This document shows, one piece after another, positions 44,781 to 52,632 of a stretch of 64,000 bases of DNA; positions within the stretch are counted from its first letter, which is position 1; each line of letters opens with the position of its first letter. Below the pieces are notes generated by a model. It saw nothing but the letters and a program-made list of their open reading frames with translations, did no database searches and was not told where the DNA came from. The stretch covers positions 1-64,000 of the forward strand of contig NZ_JAHBDQ010000017.1 of NCBI RefSeq assembly GCF_019956555.1, written 5' to 3'. Made by a program: the position numbers and the translations under genes. This stretch comes from Pseudomonas sp. A-RE-19. GTDB lineage: Bacteria > Pseudomonadota > Gammaproteobacteria > Pseudomonadales > Pseudomonadaceae.

Positions 44781-44917
44781 GTATTTATCGCTCTTAGATC
44801 TTATCGGCATCAGGGACAGTCCCCCGACCGCAGGCAACGGCCGCACTATACTTAATGTGTGTCCGTGTCTGCGTGGGGACGGGCAGTGCATCTGATTACG
44901 TGAAAGAGGGTTGCGCC

Positions 44918-45268
44918 ATGAAACTTAACTCCTTTCAACATTACTCTCATGATCTGGAATCGGTCGTTCACGACGCGTGGATTACCACCAGAGTGAAGTC
45001 GGCCCTGGCATTGGCCGACTCAACCCTTGGCCTGCATGTTCATGTCAAAACCCATGCAGGCAGGGTCGCATTGAGCGGTCGCGTCAACACCCATAGACAG
45101 TGTGAGCATGCTGTTACTCTGGCCCGTTCGGTTCAGGGTGTCGTTGACATCGACGCCAGCGAATTGCTCACTCACGTGTTCACGCCGGGCAGTTTTCCAG
45201 AAGCGCCCAATGCCGAAGAGTCTTCCGAGCGTCGGTCACAATCGTCTACAAAGATTGACGATAAATGA
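44918..45268 (+). CDS. BON-domain protein
   Basis: A 116-aa protein with one BON domain: DAWITTRVKSALALADSTLGLHVHVKTHAGRVALSGRV...VTLARSVQGVVDIDASEL. BON domains bind phospholipids or envelope components. There is no signal peptide from this start, unlike OsmY, and the C-terminal tail is Ser/Glu-rich and disordered. Start at 44918 after AGAGGG (8 nt). Upstream in-frame codons have shadow-like composition. Confidence 0.85.
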   Translation: MKLNSFQHYSHDLESVVHDAWITTRVKSALALADSTLGLHVHVKTHAGRVALSGRVNTHRQCEHAVTLARSVQGVVDIDASELLTHVFTPGSFPEAPNAEESSERRSQSSTKIDDK

Positions 45269-45380
45269 CAGTGGCGATCATGTGAGTGTCACCTTCCCGG
45301 TCGGGAACTGAAGACGGGCGTAGTCGCGCGCGTGCCCACTTTGTAACGCTGCGCCAAGCCTGGTCGGGCGGGTGAAGCCT

Positions 45381-46040
45381 TCAGGCGGCTTCGACCGCCT
45401 GACCATACACCGCACAGGTGTCCGGGTGCTCGGCCAGCGACACGAAGTTGCGACGGCTGGCATCCAGAGCATCAACCGAACCGGTCTCGATGTCATAAAC
45501 CCAACCATGCAGATTCAGCAGGCCCTTTTCCTGGGCCAGACGCACGCTCGGGTGGGTCTGGATATTCGCCAGTTGGGCGATGACATTTTCCCGGACCATC
45601 GAATTCACCTTGGCTGCAGCGCTGGCGTGCGGGCGGGATTCGTTGATCACCTTGGCCGACTCGGCGTGCTGCAACCAGCCACTGACGGCGGGCAAGTGAT
45701 CCATGCATTTGCACTGGGCGATGGCGGTCATGGCGCCACAGTCCGAATGCCCGCAGATCACGATGTCCGTCACGCCCAGTACCGCGACCGCATATTCGAC
45801 CGTGGCCGACACACCGCCGGGATGCGGGCTGTAAGAGGGCACGATATTGCCGGCATTACGCACCACGAACAGTTCGCCGGGCTCTTGCTGGGTCAGCAGT
45901 TCCGGCACTACGCGGCTGTCGGAACAGGTGATGAACAAGGTGCCGGGATGCTGGGTGGTGGCCAGGTGCTTGAACAGATCGGTACGTTGTACAAAGGCTT
46001 CGTTCTGAAACTTCAATAAACCTTCGATGAGCGCTTTCAT
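45381..46040 (-). CDS. cynT: Beta-carbonic anhydrase
   Basis: A 219-aa beta-class carbonic anhydrase. Zinc ligands and dyad: Cys39, Asp41, Arg43 (CSDSRVVP), His98 and Cys101 (CGHSDCGAM); RNAGNIVP near 61-68. It interconverts CO2 and bicarbonate. Downstream of cyanase on the same strand (194-bp gap with a REP), it would recycle CO2 to supply bicarbonate consumed by cyanase, the role of CynT. Confidence 0.93.
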   Translation of the reverse strand: MKALIEGLLKFQNEAFVQRTDLFKHLATTQHPGTLFITCSDSRVVPELLTQQEPGELFVVRNAGNIVPSYSPHPGGVSATVEYAVAVLGVTDIVICGHSDCGAMTAIAQCKCMDHLPAVSGWLQHAESAKVINESRPHASAAAKVNSMVRENVIAQLANIQTHPSVRLAQEKGLLNLHGWVYDIETGSVDALDASRRNFVSLAEHPDTCAVYGQAVEAA

Positions 46041-46097
46041 GGCTGATTTCCTTGCAACGAATGAGGGGGGCTAATGCCAGTTAGCTAGGCACAATCC

Positions 46098-46190
46098 ATG
46101 TGGGAGCGAGCCTGCTCGCGATGACGGCGGTACATTCGGAATCAATGTTGGCTGACCCTCCGCCATCGCGAGCAGGCTCGCTCCCACAGG
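46098..46190. repeat. REP pair with extended inverted flanks
   Basis: ATGTGGGAGCGAGCCTGCTCGCG and inverse, embedded between CTAATGCCAGTTAG on the left (near 46070) and its near inverse TTAACTGACTGGCATTAG on the right (46202-46219). The flanks make the repeat unit larger than the REP core. Confidence 0.85.
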
Positions 46191-46234
46191 GGGGCAAATT
46201 CTTAACTGACTGGCATTAGTCGGTGCGGGCTATT

Positions 46235-46702
46235 TCAGAAAGGACGCAGCGGCAGGAATTTACCGTCCAGGGTAATCACCGCGCGGGAACCACCTTCCGG
46301 GTCTTCAACTTTCTTCATGTCCAGCTTGAAGTTGATCGCGCTGATGATGCCGTCGCCGAATTGCTCGTGCACCAGGGCTTTGAGCGTGGTGCCGTAGATC
46401 TGGATCATTTCGTAGAAGCGGTAGATGGTCGGGTCGGTCGGGACACCCGAGAGGCTGCCGCGCAGCGGAATGATTTGGAGGCGGGCGACGGCGTCGGCGT
46501 CCAGCTCGAGCTTCTCGCCTATCACCTTGGCGGCGGCTTCCGGCAGCGGATGTTGGCCGAGCAGGGCAGCGGTGACATAGGCCAGGCCCAGACCGGTGCC
46601 GTCAGTCAAATCCTGCCAGGACAGATTCTTGCGCGCCTTGGCATCGAGAATCGAAGTGGTCAGGGCCAGACTGAGGTCCTGGTAAGCGTGGGACTGTTGC
46701 AT
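46235..46702 (-). CDS. cynS: Cyanase (cyanate hydratase)
   Basis: A 155-aa cyanase. Active-site Arg95, Glu98 ([11 protein letters not shown]) and Ser121 ([12 protein letters not shown]) match the E. coli Arg96/Glu99/Ser122 trio. N-terminal helical HTH-like domain, then the catalytic dimer domain. It converts cyanate and bicarbonate to ammonia and CO2. Start at 46702 with AGGAG. Divergent from cynR; the carbonic anhydrase gene follows. Confidence 0.96.
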   Translation of the reverse strand: MQQSHAYQDLSLALTTSILDAKARKNLSWQDLTDGTGLGLAYVTAALLGQHPLPEAAAKVIGEKLELDADAVARLQIIPLRGSLSGVPTDPTIYRFYEMIQIYGTTLKALVHEQFGDGIISAINFKLDMKKVEDPEGGSRAVITLDGKFLPLRPF

Positions 46703-46820
46703 GGTGTGACTCCTATCGGTTGTGGCTGGAAAGTGGAGCCATCTTCGGTCGAGTAATCCATAGCGTCCAAGACCGATATACAATGCTTTACATAAGTCCT
46801 GCCTATAGATGGTGTACCCC

Positions 46821-47705
46821 ATGCTGCTCCGACATCTGCGCTACTTGCTGGCGGTCGCCGACCACGGCGGCTTTACCCGTGCGGCCGAAGCGTTGCACGT
46901 CTCCCAGCCGACGCTGTCCCAGCAGATCCGGCAACTGGAGGAAACGCTGGGCGTGAGCCTGTTCGACCGTACTTCGCGCACGGTCAAACCGACCGACGCA
47001 GGGCAGGCCTACATCGAATGCGCCCGTCGGGTGCTGGTGGAACTTGAAGCGGGGAAACGCGCGCTGCATGACGTGAAGGACTTGTCTCGCGGCACTTTGC
47101 GGCTGGCCATGACACCGACATTCATGGCGTACCTGGTTGGGCCGCTGGTGCGCGATTACGTGGCGAAGTTTCCGAACATCCATCTGCAGATTTTCGAGTT
47201 ATCGATGGATGACATCGAGGCGGGGCTGGTCGATGACTCGCTGGACATCGCCATCGCCTTTACACCGGTGAGAAGTCCCGACATCGAGTGCCTGCCGGCG
47301 TTTGTCGAGACCTTGGGCGTGATGGTCGGGCACAGTCATCCGTTATACGAGCGCCGGAGCCCGCTATCGCCAAAGGAGGTGGCGCAACTGGAGTTCGCGT
47401 TGCTGACGCCGGACTTCATCACCCGATCCTCCATCGACGGGTATTTTCGGCAACAGAACATCACGCCCAAGGTGGCGATCGAGGTGAACTCGGTGAGTAC
47501 GCTGTTGGAGGTCATTCGCCACACGCCAATGGCCACCATCCTCCCGGAACCCATCGCCACTGCGGAACGGGCATTGCGCCGGATTGAATTACAAGGCGAA
47601 GCGCCCCGGCGCGACGCGGCGTTGTTGCGCAGGAAGAACAACTATCACAGTGCCGCGTCGGTGGCGTTCGCAAACCTGGTGATGGCCGGCAACGCCATCG
47701 CGTAG
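46821..47705 (+). CDS. cynR: Cyanate-responsive LysR activator
   Basis: A 294-aa LysR protein beginning [44 protein letters not shown], close to CynR. It is divergent from cyanase with a 118-bp shared promoter region containing AT-rich T-N11-A-type dyads. Start at 46821 matches the family; an ATG at 46809 adds four residues. It likely binds the cynS promoter and responds to cyanate. Confidence 0.92.
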   Translation: MLLRHLRYLLAVADHGGFTRAAEALHVSQPTLSQQIRQLEETLGVSLFDRTSRTVKPTDAGQAYIECARRVLVELEAGKRALHDVKDLSRGTLRLAMTPTFMAYLVGPLVRDYVAKFPNIHLQIFELSMDDIEAGLVDDSLDIAIAFTPVRSPDIECLPAFVETLGVMVGHSHPLYERRSPLSPKEVAQLEFALLTPDFITRSSIDGYFRQQNITPKVAIEVNSVSTLLEVIRHTPMATILPEPIATAERALRRIELQGEAPRRDAALLRRKNNYHSAASVAFANLVMAGNAIA

Positions 47706-47706
47706 A

Positions 47707-48009
47707 TCAATCATCCACGGACTGGCAGATGCCATTGCCGCCTTTCTTGCTGGTGTAGGTCACGGCAACCGAGTCGTCATCGGCGATGCTGATCGAGATC
47801 GTTATGTCCGGCCCCTTGGCCTCGAAAAGGCGATCATTGATCATTTTGATCTCGGCTTCTTTGCTGTTGATCATGACCGGACCATCCTGGTCGGCGTGGA
47901 CCATGATTTTCCCGGGGCAGTCCACATCGAAGGCAGGAACGCCGGGCACGCTGTTCGCATGAACTGCACTCGCCAACGCCAGTAGCATGAATGTCAGGAT
48001 TCTTTTCAT
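47707..48009 (-). CDS. Small periplasmic protein, 100 aa
   Basis: A 100-aa exported protein: signal peptide MKRILTFMLLALASAVHA, then an acidic beta-rich mature part (FDVDCPGKIMVHADQDGPVMI) with two cysteines that could pair. GGAGG 5 nt before ATG. Convergent with cynR, with only one base between stops. Family not recognised. Confidence 0.75.
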   Translation of the reverse strand: MKRILTFMLLALASAVHANSVPGVPAFDVDCPGKIMVHADQDGPVMINSKEAEIKMINDRLFEAKGPDITISISIADDDSVAVTYTSKKGGNGICQSVDD

Positions 48010-48103
48010 CGCAAGCCTCCATTGAATAAACCGATCTCCAGCGCTCTGTTAACCATAGCTCTGTTCCTTTGACTGAGTGGTGTCGCAGGTGTCGCAGGCA
48101 AAT

Positions 48104-48143
48104 AAAAAAGGCCCCGCTCGATGACACGAGCGGGGCCTTTTAT
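48104..48143. terminator. Strong bidirectional terminator
   Basis: AAAAGGCCCCGCTCG-atgaca-CGAGCGGGGCCTTTT: a 15-bp stem with six-base loop, flanked by A-run and T-run. It ends the leftward 109-aa gene. Confidence 0.92.
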
Positions 48144-48170
48144 TGATGGCGGTAAATCTTTTGTGGGGAA

Positions 48171-48500
48171 TCAGTACAACCGATCAATCACCCGAACTTC
48201 ATTCTGGTTCTGCATCGATGCCCACGCCTGTTTCAGCGTTTGCAGCACATTACCAATGAAGTCCTTGTCGGCCGCGGCTTTCTTGCCGACATAACCCTGG
48301 CCACGACGGTACATCTTCAGTCGGGCGAGCAGGTTCTGGTTGTTCCGGTCGAACTCTTCTTCGTGGGCATGGGGCGACAGGCAGTCGATATGAACCTGGC
48401 CCGATTTGCTGATCCACAGAATGTGGCTGTCCTGGCTGTCTTTTTGCGCAGCGAACAAGCGAGCCAGTTCATCGATAGTAGGTTGATTGTTCAGATTCAT
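48171..48500 (-). CDS. Hypothetical protein, 109 aa
   Basis: A 109-aa soluble protein beginning MNLNNQPTIDELARLFAAQKD, then a strand region (HILWISKSGQVHIDCLS) and a basic helical C-terminal half (QNLLARLKMYRRGQGYVGKK). Start at 48500, AGGGG 6 nt before. Followed by the strong terminator. Not recognised; size and strand pattern resemble small pseudomonad regulatory-like proteins only loosely. Confidence 0.72.
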   Translation of the reverse strand: MNLNNQPTIDELARLFAAQKDSQDSHILWISKSGQVHIDCLSPHAHEEEFDRNNQNLLARLKMYRRGQGYVGKKAAADKDFIGNVLQTLKQAWASMQNQNEVRVIDRLY

Positions 48501-49075
48501 TGTAAGCCCCTTGACCATTTGGTGATCTTTCAAAGTTGATTCGCTAATACAGGTAGCCCATCGGTTAGTTGATCCCTGGCACCGAAACCAGGACGTCAGC
48601 GGTCAGCCGTCAATACGACGGGGTCCCGCATCTGTTGCATGTAGTCGTGTTGAATAACTGCTACGCAATAGCGTCACAACGAAGAGAAGCAGCGAAAACC
48701 TGGAGGCCACTGCCGACATTTTCAGGGTCGGCCACAAGCTTCATGAGGATTGATCGCCAGCGCTTCTCGCCCTTGTACTGGACGTTCAGGCCAGGTCAGC
48801 TTCTTCAATCTGCCTTGTGGGCAGCGTGTATCCGGGAAAAACAGCTCGGCGGTCAGACGAGCTTGCTCAAACGTGTTGCCTGTACTCCCGATCGGGGAGA
48901 CGTCTGCATCATGCAAGGGCAAATCGGAGGCGTCAACGGTTTTGTAGTGATTATTTTTGTTCACTACATATTGTCGGACAAAGTGGTTTTGGAATTAGAA
49001 AGTCAGGTGTGGCTGGCTGTGGCGTCGTTGAAATCGTCAAGATCGCCGCATCGCTCGCTCCTACGGGACTTACGC
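48501..49075. other. Intergenic stretch with one doubtful ORF
   Basis: 575 bp without a confident gene. A leftward 80-codon frame (48722-48964) starts with GTG (VNKNNHYKTVDASDLP...) and has protein-like composition but no ribosome site. Its start lies in a hairpin GTAGTGA...TCACTAC (near 48946-48968). A decayed REP half (ATCGCTCGCTCCTACGGG) lies near 49050. Confidence 0.35.
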
Positions 49076-49609
49076 TTACCCCGCAGGAGCTGCCGAAGGC
49101 TGCGATCTTTCAAAGTGGTAAACGGTGCATGGATAACCGTCGATCGGCAGGTGATGCAGGGTGAACTCGCCACCCGTGAAATCAGGTATCACCTTGGCCC
49201 AGAACAGTCGCGCAGGCTGGTTGGCATCGATGTGGAAAATCTGCCATTGACCGAGGAAGCGACTCAAGAGGGCAGAGACGACAAACTTCGCGACGCCTTG
49301 GCCACGAAAGCGTCGACTGACAAAAAAGTAGCCGATGTTGTGCTCGGCGCCGACGATATGGGTTTCATTATCCACGGTCACGAAACCGGCAAGCTCCCCG
49401 TCAACCTTGATCAGAAAAGGCCGGGTTGCCGGGTTGCGCCAGTAATCCAGTTTGGGCTGGATATTGAAGAGGCCATGTTCGCCGAGTTTCAGCGGCAGCC
49501 ATTCGCTGAAGTCGTACATGTAGAACTGCATCAGGTTTTCGATGGTTTCCAGTTCGTCGCGATGAGCAACGTGCAGTTCTATCGAGGGTTGGCTCCTGAT
49601 TGTCGTCAT
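49076..49609 (-). CDS. GNAT acetyltransferase with REP-encoded C-terminus
   Basis: A 177-aa GNAT protein. IGYFFVSRRFRGQGVAKFVV near 93-112 is motif A; FHIDANQPARLFWAKVIPDF is the later conserved block. The last ten residues (RSQPSAAPAG) come from translation of the REP at 49079-49110, and the stop is just beyond it. The natural end therefore was probably near HFE. AAGG precedes ATG. Acceptor unknown. Confidence 0.85.
   Translation of the reverse strand: MTTIRSQPSIELHVAHRDELETIENLMQFYMYDFSEWLPLKLGEHGLFNIQPKLDYWRNPATRPFLIKVDGELAGFVTVDNETHIVGAEHNIGYFFVSRRFRGQGVAKFVVSALLSRFLGQWQIFHIDANQPARLFWAKVIPDFTGGEFTLHHLPIDGYPCTVYHFERSQPSAAPAG
49079..49110 (-). repeat. REP inside the GNAT 3' end
   Basis: A single GCAGGAGCTGCCGAAGGCTG unit (plus CGATCTTT) overlapping the coding end of the acetyltransferase gene. 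Confidence 0.8.
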
Positions 49610-49655
49610 GGTCGTACCTTTTCAGGAAGCAGGGCTGTTGCCTGATGCCAATCAG

Positions 49656-49748
49656 TGTAGGAGCTGCCGAAGGCTGCGATCTTTTGATCTTGATCTTCCA
49701 GCGCCTTTCAAGACGCCAAAAGATCGCAGCCTTCGGCAGCTCCTACAT
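49656..49748. repeat. REP pair, GTAGGAGCTGCCGAAGG class
   Basis: TGTAGGAGCTGCCGAAGGCTG and inverse, spacer about 25 bp. Left flank CTGATGCCAATCAG resembles flanks of other REP pairs in the window. Confidence 0.88.
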
Positions 49749-49775
49749 GTCCTCTTCATGCCCTTAGCCTTTGTT

Positions 49776-51716
49776 TCAACTTGGTTTCGCCGCGCGTTTG
49801 GTGCCGGTCGAGGGCTTGCGTTTGGCGGGTTTGCGTTTGTTTTTCCACGGTGTGGCGCCTCGTCCGGCCGGGCTTGCCGGCCCACTGATGGTCAGGTTCA
49901 GGCCGGCGCAACGGGCCACCTGTTTGCTCATCCACGCGGCCTGTTTGGTGACGAATTCTTCCAGGCTCATTTCACCGCTCTGCACCATGTCCAGGGCCTG
50001 TTCCCAGATTGCCGTGGTGCCGGGGTCGGCAATGGCGCGCGGCACGGCATCGATCAGGCTGAACGCTGCCGGCGTCGCGGCCAGGGCCTTGCCGTTCTTG
50101 ACCAGATAACCGCGGTCGAGCAGGCCCTGGATGATCGAGGCGCGGGTGGCTTCGGTGCCGATGCCGGTGGTGTCCTTGAGCTTTTGCTTGAGCAGCGGAT
50201 CTTCCACCAGTTTGGCGACGTTCTTCATCGCCTTGATCAGATCGCCTTCGGTGAACGGCTTGGGCGGCTGGGTCCAGAGGTCCTTGAGCTTCACGTCGGC
50301 CACCGCGCAGTCACGCCCTTCGGCCAGTGCCGGCAGGGTTTGCGGTGCCGGTGCTTCGCGGCCCTTGGCAGGTGCGAGGGCTTCGGGCAGGGCGCGTTTC
50401 CAGCCGGGCTCGACAATCTGCTTGCCCACGGCACGCAAGGCTTCACCGGCACAGTCGAAGTCGGCCTGGGTCCGGTCGTACTCATGATTGGGCAGGAACT
50501 GCGCCAGGTATCGCGCACGAATCAGGGTGTAGACCGCCCGTTGTTTGCCCACCAACCGGTCGAGGTTTTTCGCCGCCGCCGTGGGGATAATTCCGTGGTG
50601 AGCGCTGACCTTGGCGTCGTTCCAGGCCCGTGAGCGGCGCTGGGGCTCCAGATAGTCGTGCAAGGCGTTCAGGGCCGGGTCGGCCTGCCGCAGCGCCGCC
50701 AGAATACCCGGGGCTTCGCTGTGCTGACTCAGAGGCAGATAACCGCAGTCGCTGCGCGGGTAGGTGATGACTTTGTGGGTTTCGTACAGCGCCTGGGCGA
50801 TGTCGAGGGTTTCCTGAGCACCGAGCCCGAGCTTCTTCGAGCAGACTTCCTGCAGGGTGCCCAGATCGAACGGCAAAGGCGCGACTTCGCGCATCCGCTC
50901 GGTGCGCAGTTTAATCACCCGAGCGCTCGCCGCACCGCTAATGGCGGTCGCCGCTTTCTGAGCCAGGGCCTGATTCAGACAACGGTCCTGATCGTCGCAA
51001 GCGTCCGAAGCGGCACGCCACTGGGCGGTGAACGCGGTGCCGTCGTGCAGCAGTTGCACGTCGATAGCCCAATAAGCCACCGGGATGAAATCGGCGATGC
51101 TGCGGTCGCGATCCACCACCAGGCGCAGGGTCGGCGTCTGCACCCGACCGACCGGCAATACGCCCTGATAACCGGACTGGCGCCCCAGCAGGGTGAACAG
51201 CCGACTCATGTTCATCCCGATCAACCAGTCGGCCCGGGAGCGCCCCAATGCTGAATGATAAAGACTGAACGTCTCGGCCCCCGGCTTGAGCGCCGCCAGT
51301 GCCTTGCGGATCGATGCATCGTCCAGCGCCGACAGCCACAATCGCCGGATCGGCCCGCGATAACGGCAATGTTCCACCAGTTCCCGGGCGATCATCTCGC
51401 CTTCGCGATCGGCGTCGGTGGCAATCACCAGCTCACTGGCCTCGCCGAGCAAGCGCTTGACCGCCTTGTACTGGTTGGCCGTGCGCGGTTTGACGGTCAT
51501 CTTCCATTTTTCGGGAATGATCGGCAGATCCGCCAGCACCCAGCGCTTGTAACGCGCGTCATAGGCATCCGGCGGTGCGGTTTCCAGCAGATGGCCGATG
51601 CACCAGGTCACCGTGACGTCCGTTCCCAGCCAGCAGCCATCGCCCCGGCGCCTGGCGCCGAGCACGGCCGCGATGTCTTTGGCCTGGGAAGGTTTTTCAC
51701 AGAGGTACAGCCGCAT
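49776..51716 (-). CDS. topB: DNA topoisomerase III
   Basis: A 646-aa type IA topoisomerase. Toprim domain first (MRLYLCEKPSQAKDIAAVLG, ATDADREGEMIARELVEHC), then LGRSRADWLIGMNMSRL and the active-site Tyr in VITYPRSDCGYLP (near residue 321). It ends in a basic tail rich in Lys/Arg/Pro. It decatenates DNA during replication and recombination. Start at 51716 is the family start; four extra residues to 51728 are unlikely. A LexA-like box lies 72 bp upstream. Confidence 0.95.
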   Translation of the reverse strand: MRLYLCEKPSQAKDIAAVLGARRRGDGCWLGTDVTVTWCIGHLLETAPPDAYDARYKRWVLADLPIIPEKWKMTVKPRTANQYKAVKRLLGEASELVIATDADREGEMIARELVEHCRYRGPIRRLWLSALDDASIRKALAALKPGAETFSLYHSALGRSRADWLIGMNMSRLFTLLGRQSGYQGVLPVGRVQTPTLRLVVDRDRSIADFIPVAYWAIDVQLLHDGTAFTAQWRAASDACDDQDRCLNQALAQKAATAISGAASARVIKLRTERMREVAPLPFDLGTLQEVCSKKLGLGAQETLDIAQALYETHKVITYPRSDCGYLPLSQHSEAPGILAALRQADPALNALHDYLEPQRRSRAWNDAKVSAHHGIIPTAAAKNLDRLVGKQRAVYTLIRARYLAQFLPNHEYDRTQADFDCAGEALRAVGKQIVEPGWKRALPEALAPAKGREAPAPQTLPALAEGRDCAVADVKLKDLWTQPPKPFTEGDLIKAMKNVAKLVEDPLLKQKLKDTTGIGTEATRASIIQGLLDRGYLVKNGKALAATPAAFSLIDAVPRAIADPGTTAIWEQALDMVQSGEMSLEEFVTKQAAWMSKQVARCAGLNLTISGPASPAGRGATPWKNKRKPAKRKPSTGTKRAAKPS

Positions 51717-51787
51717 AACCACCATCATCGATCAGTGTTCGAGAGGTGCACAGAATGGCGGTTGATGAGCGATGGAGCAATCATTAT

Positions 51788-51803
51788 CTGTATGGATGTA
51801 CAG
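51788..51803. promoter_or_regulatory. LexA (SOS) box-like site
   Basis: CTGTATGGATGTACAG: both conserved half-sites, CTGT-N8-ACAG, are perfect. It lies 72 bp before the topB start and about 300 bp before the DUF427 gene, in a 393-bp gap (51717-52109) that otherwise shows only REP debris (51950-52080) and no gene. Confidence 0.5.
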
Positions 51804-52109
51804 CTTTAGCTGTTGCCGTTGATGACTGTGGTCAATCCACCACGATCAACCTGGCGCCAATGGCGGTGCCAACCTGGAGACTCGCGCCGACGACACGTCT
51901 ATGGTTTCAACTCCAACGCCAAGCGGGATTTCGACAGCACTGGCTCTGCGAGCAAGCATGCACCCGTTCGGCTGCGAAACCGTCGCGTCGCCGGAACATG
52001 CGTTATACCTGATGGTTCCTGGTAAAGGTGTGTGAGGGCTATGCTGCCCATCGCGAGCAAGCCTGCGCTCCATATTGGATCTTCGCCGTTGTAACAGAGG
52101 AGCTATCCC

Positions 52110-52472
52110 ATGAAAGTCCCAGGTCCCGGTAATCCCATCGCCATCACCCCTCAACCCGGCTGCGTGGTGGTGAAGTTCCATGGCATTCAAGTGGCGTCGT
52201 CCACTCGGGCGCTGGTCATGCATGAGGCCAATTATCCTCCGGTGTACTACATCCCGCGGGAGGACATCGCCGAGCAATATTTCGCCCGCACCGACCACAC
52301 CAGCTATTGCCCGTACAAGGGCGATGCCAGCTATTTCAGTCTGCAAATCCCCGGGCATGAAGGTGCCAATGCGGTGTGGAGTTATGAGCACCCGAAGGTA
52401 TCAGTCGCGCAGATTGGCGGGTATGTGGCGTTCTATCCCGAAGAGGTCACGTTTGAGGTGCTTGATACCTGA
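52110..52472 (+). CDS. DUF427 family protein
   Basis: A 120-aa protein with the DUF427 pattern: VVKFHGIQVASSTRALVMHEANYPPVYYIPREDI, then HTSYCPYKGDASYFSL and VWSYEHPKVSVAQIGGYVAFYPEEV. A compact beta fold; function unknown. AGAGGAG ribosome site. Length is standard. Confidence 0.9.
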   Translation: MKVPGPGNPIAITPQPGCVVVKFHGIQVASSTRALVMHEANYPPVYYIPREDIAEQYFARTDHTSYCPYKGDASYFSLQIPGHEGANAVWSYEHPKVSVAQIGGYVAFYPEEVTFEVLDT

Positions 52473-52520
52473 GGTGCGCAAAGCATTGTGGTGAAGGGGC
52501 TTGTTGCCTGAACGCAATCC

Positions 52521-52601
52521 ATGTGGGAGCGGGCTTGCTCGCGAAGGCGGTGTGTCAGACAACATAAATGTCGACTGACACTCCCTATTCAGCCCGCTCC
52601 C
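52521..52601. repeat. REP pair, right arm decayed
   Basis: ATGTGGGAGCGGGCTTGCTCGCG intact on the left; the right arm is reduced to AGCCCGCTCCC. Confidence 0.75.
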
Positions 52602-52632
52602 GAAGATAAGCCTGCGCTAGAGTTACGTGTCG

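Noticed and set aside
48569..49645. 358-codon rightward ORF
   Set aside because: It runs antisense through the GNAT gene and REP DNA; the part not overlapping has no ribosome site or motif.
51846..52391. 181-codon leftward ORF over the DUF427 gene
   Set aside because: DUF427 on the other strand is clear and has a strong ribosome site; this frame has no family pattern.
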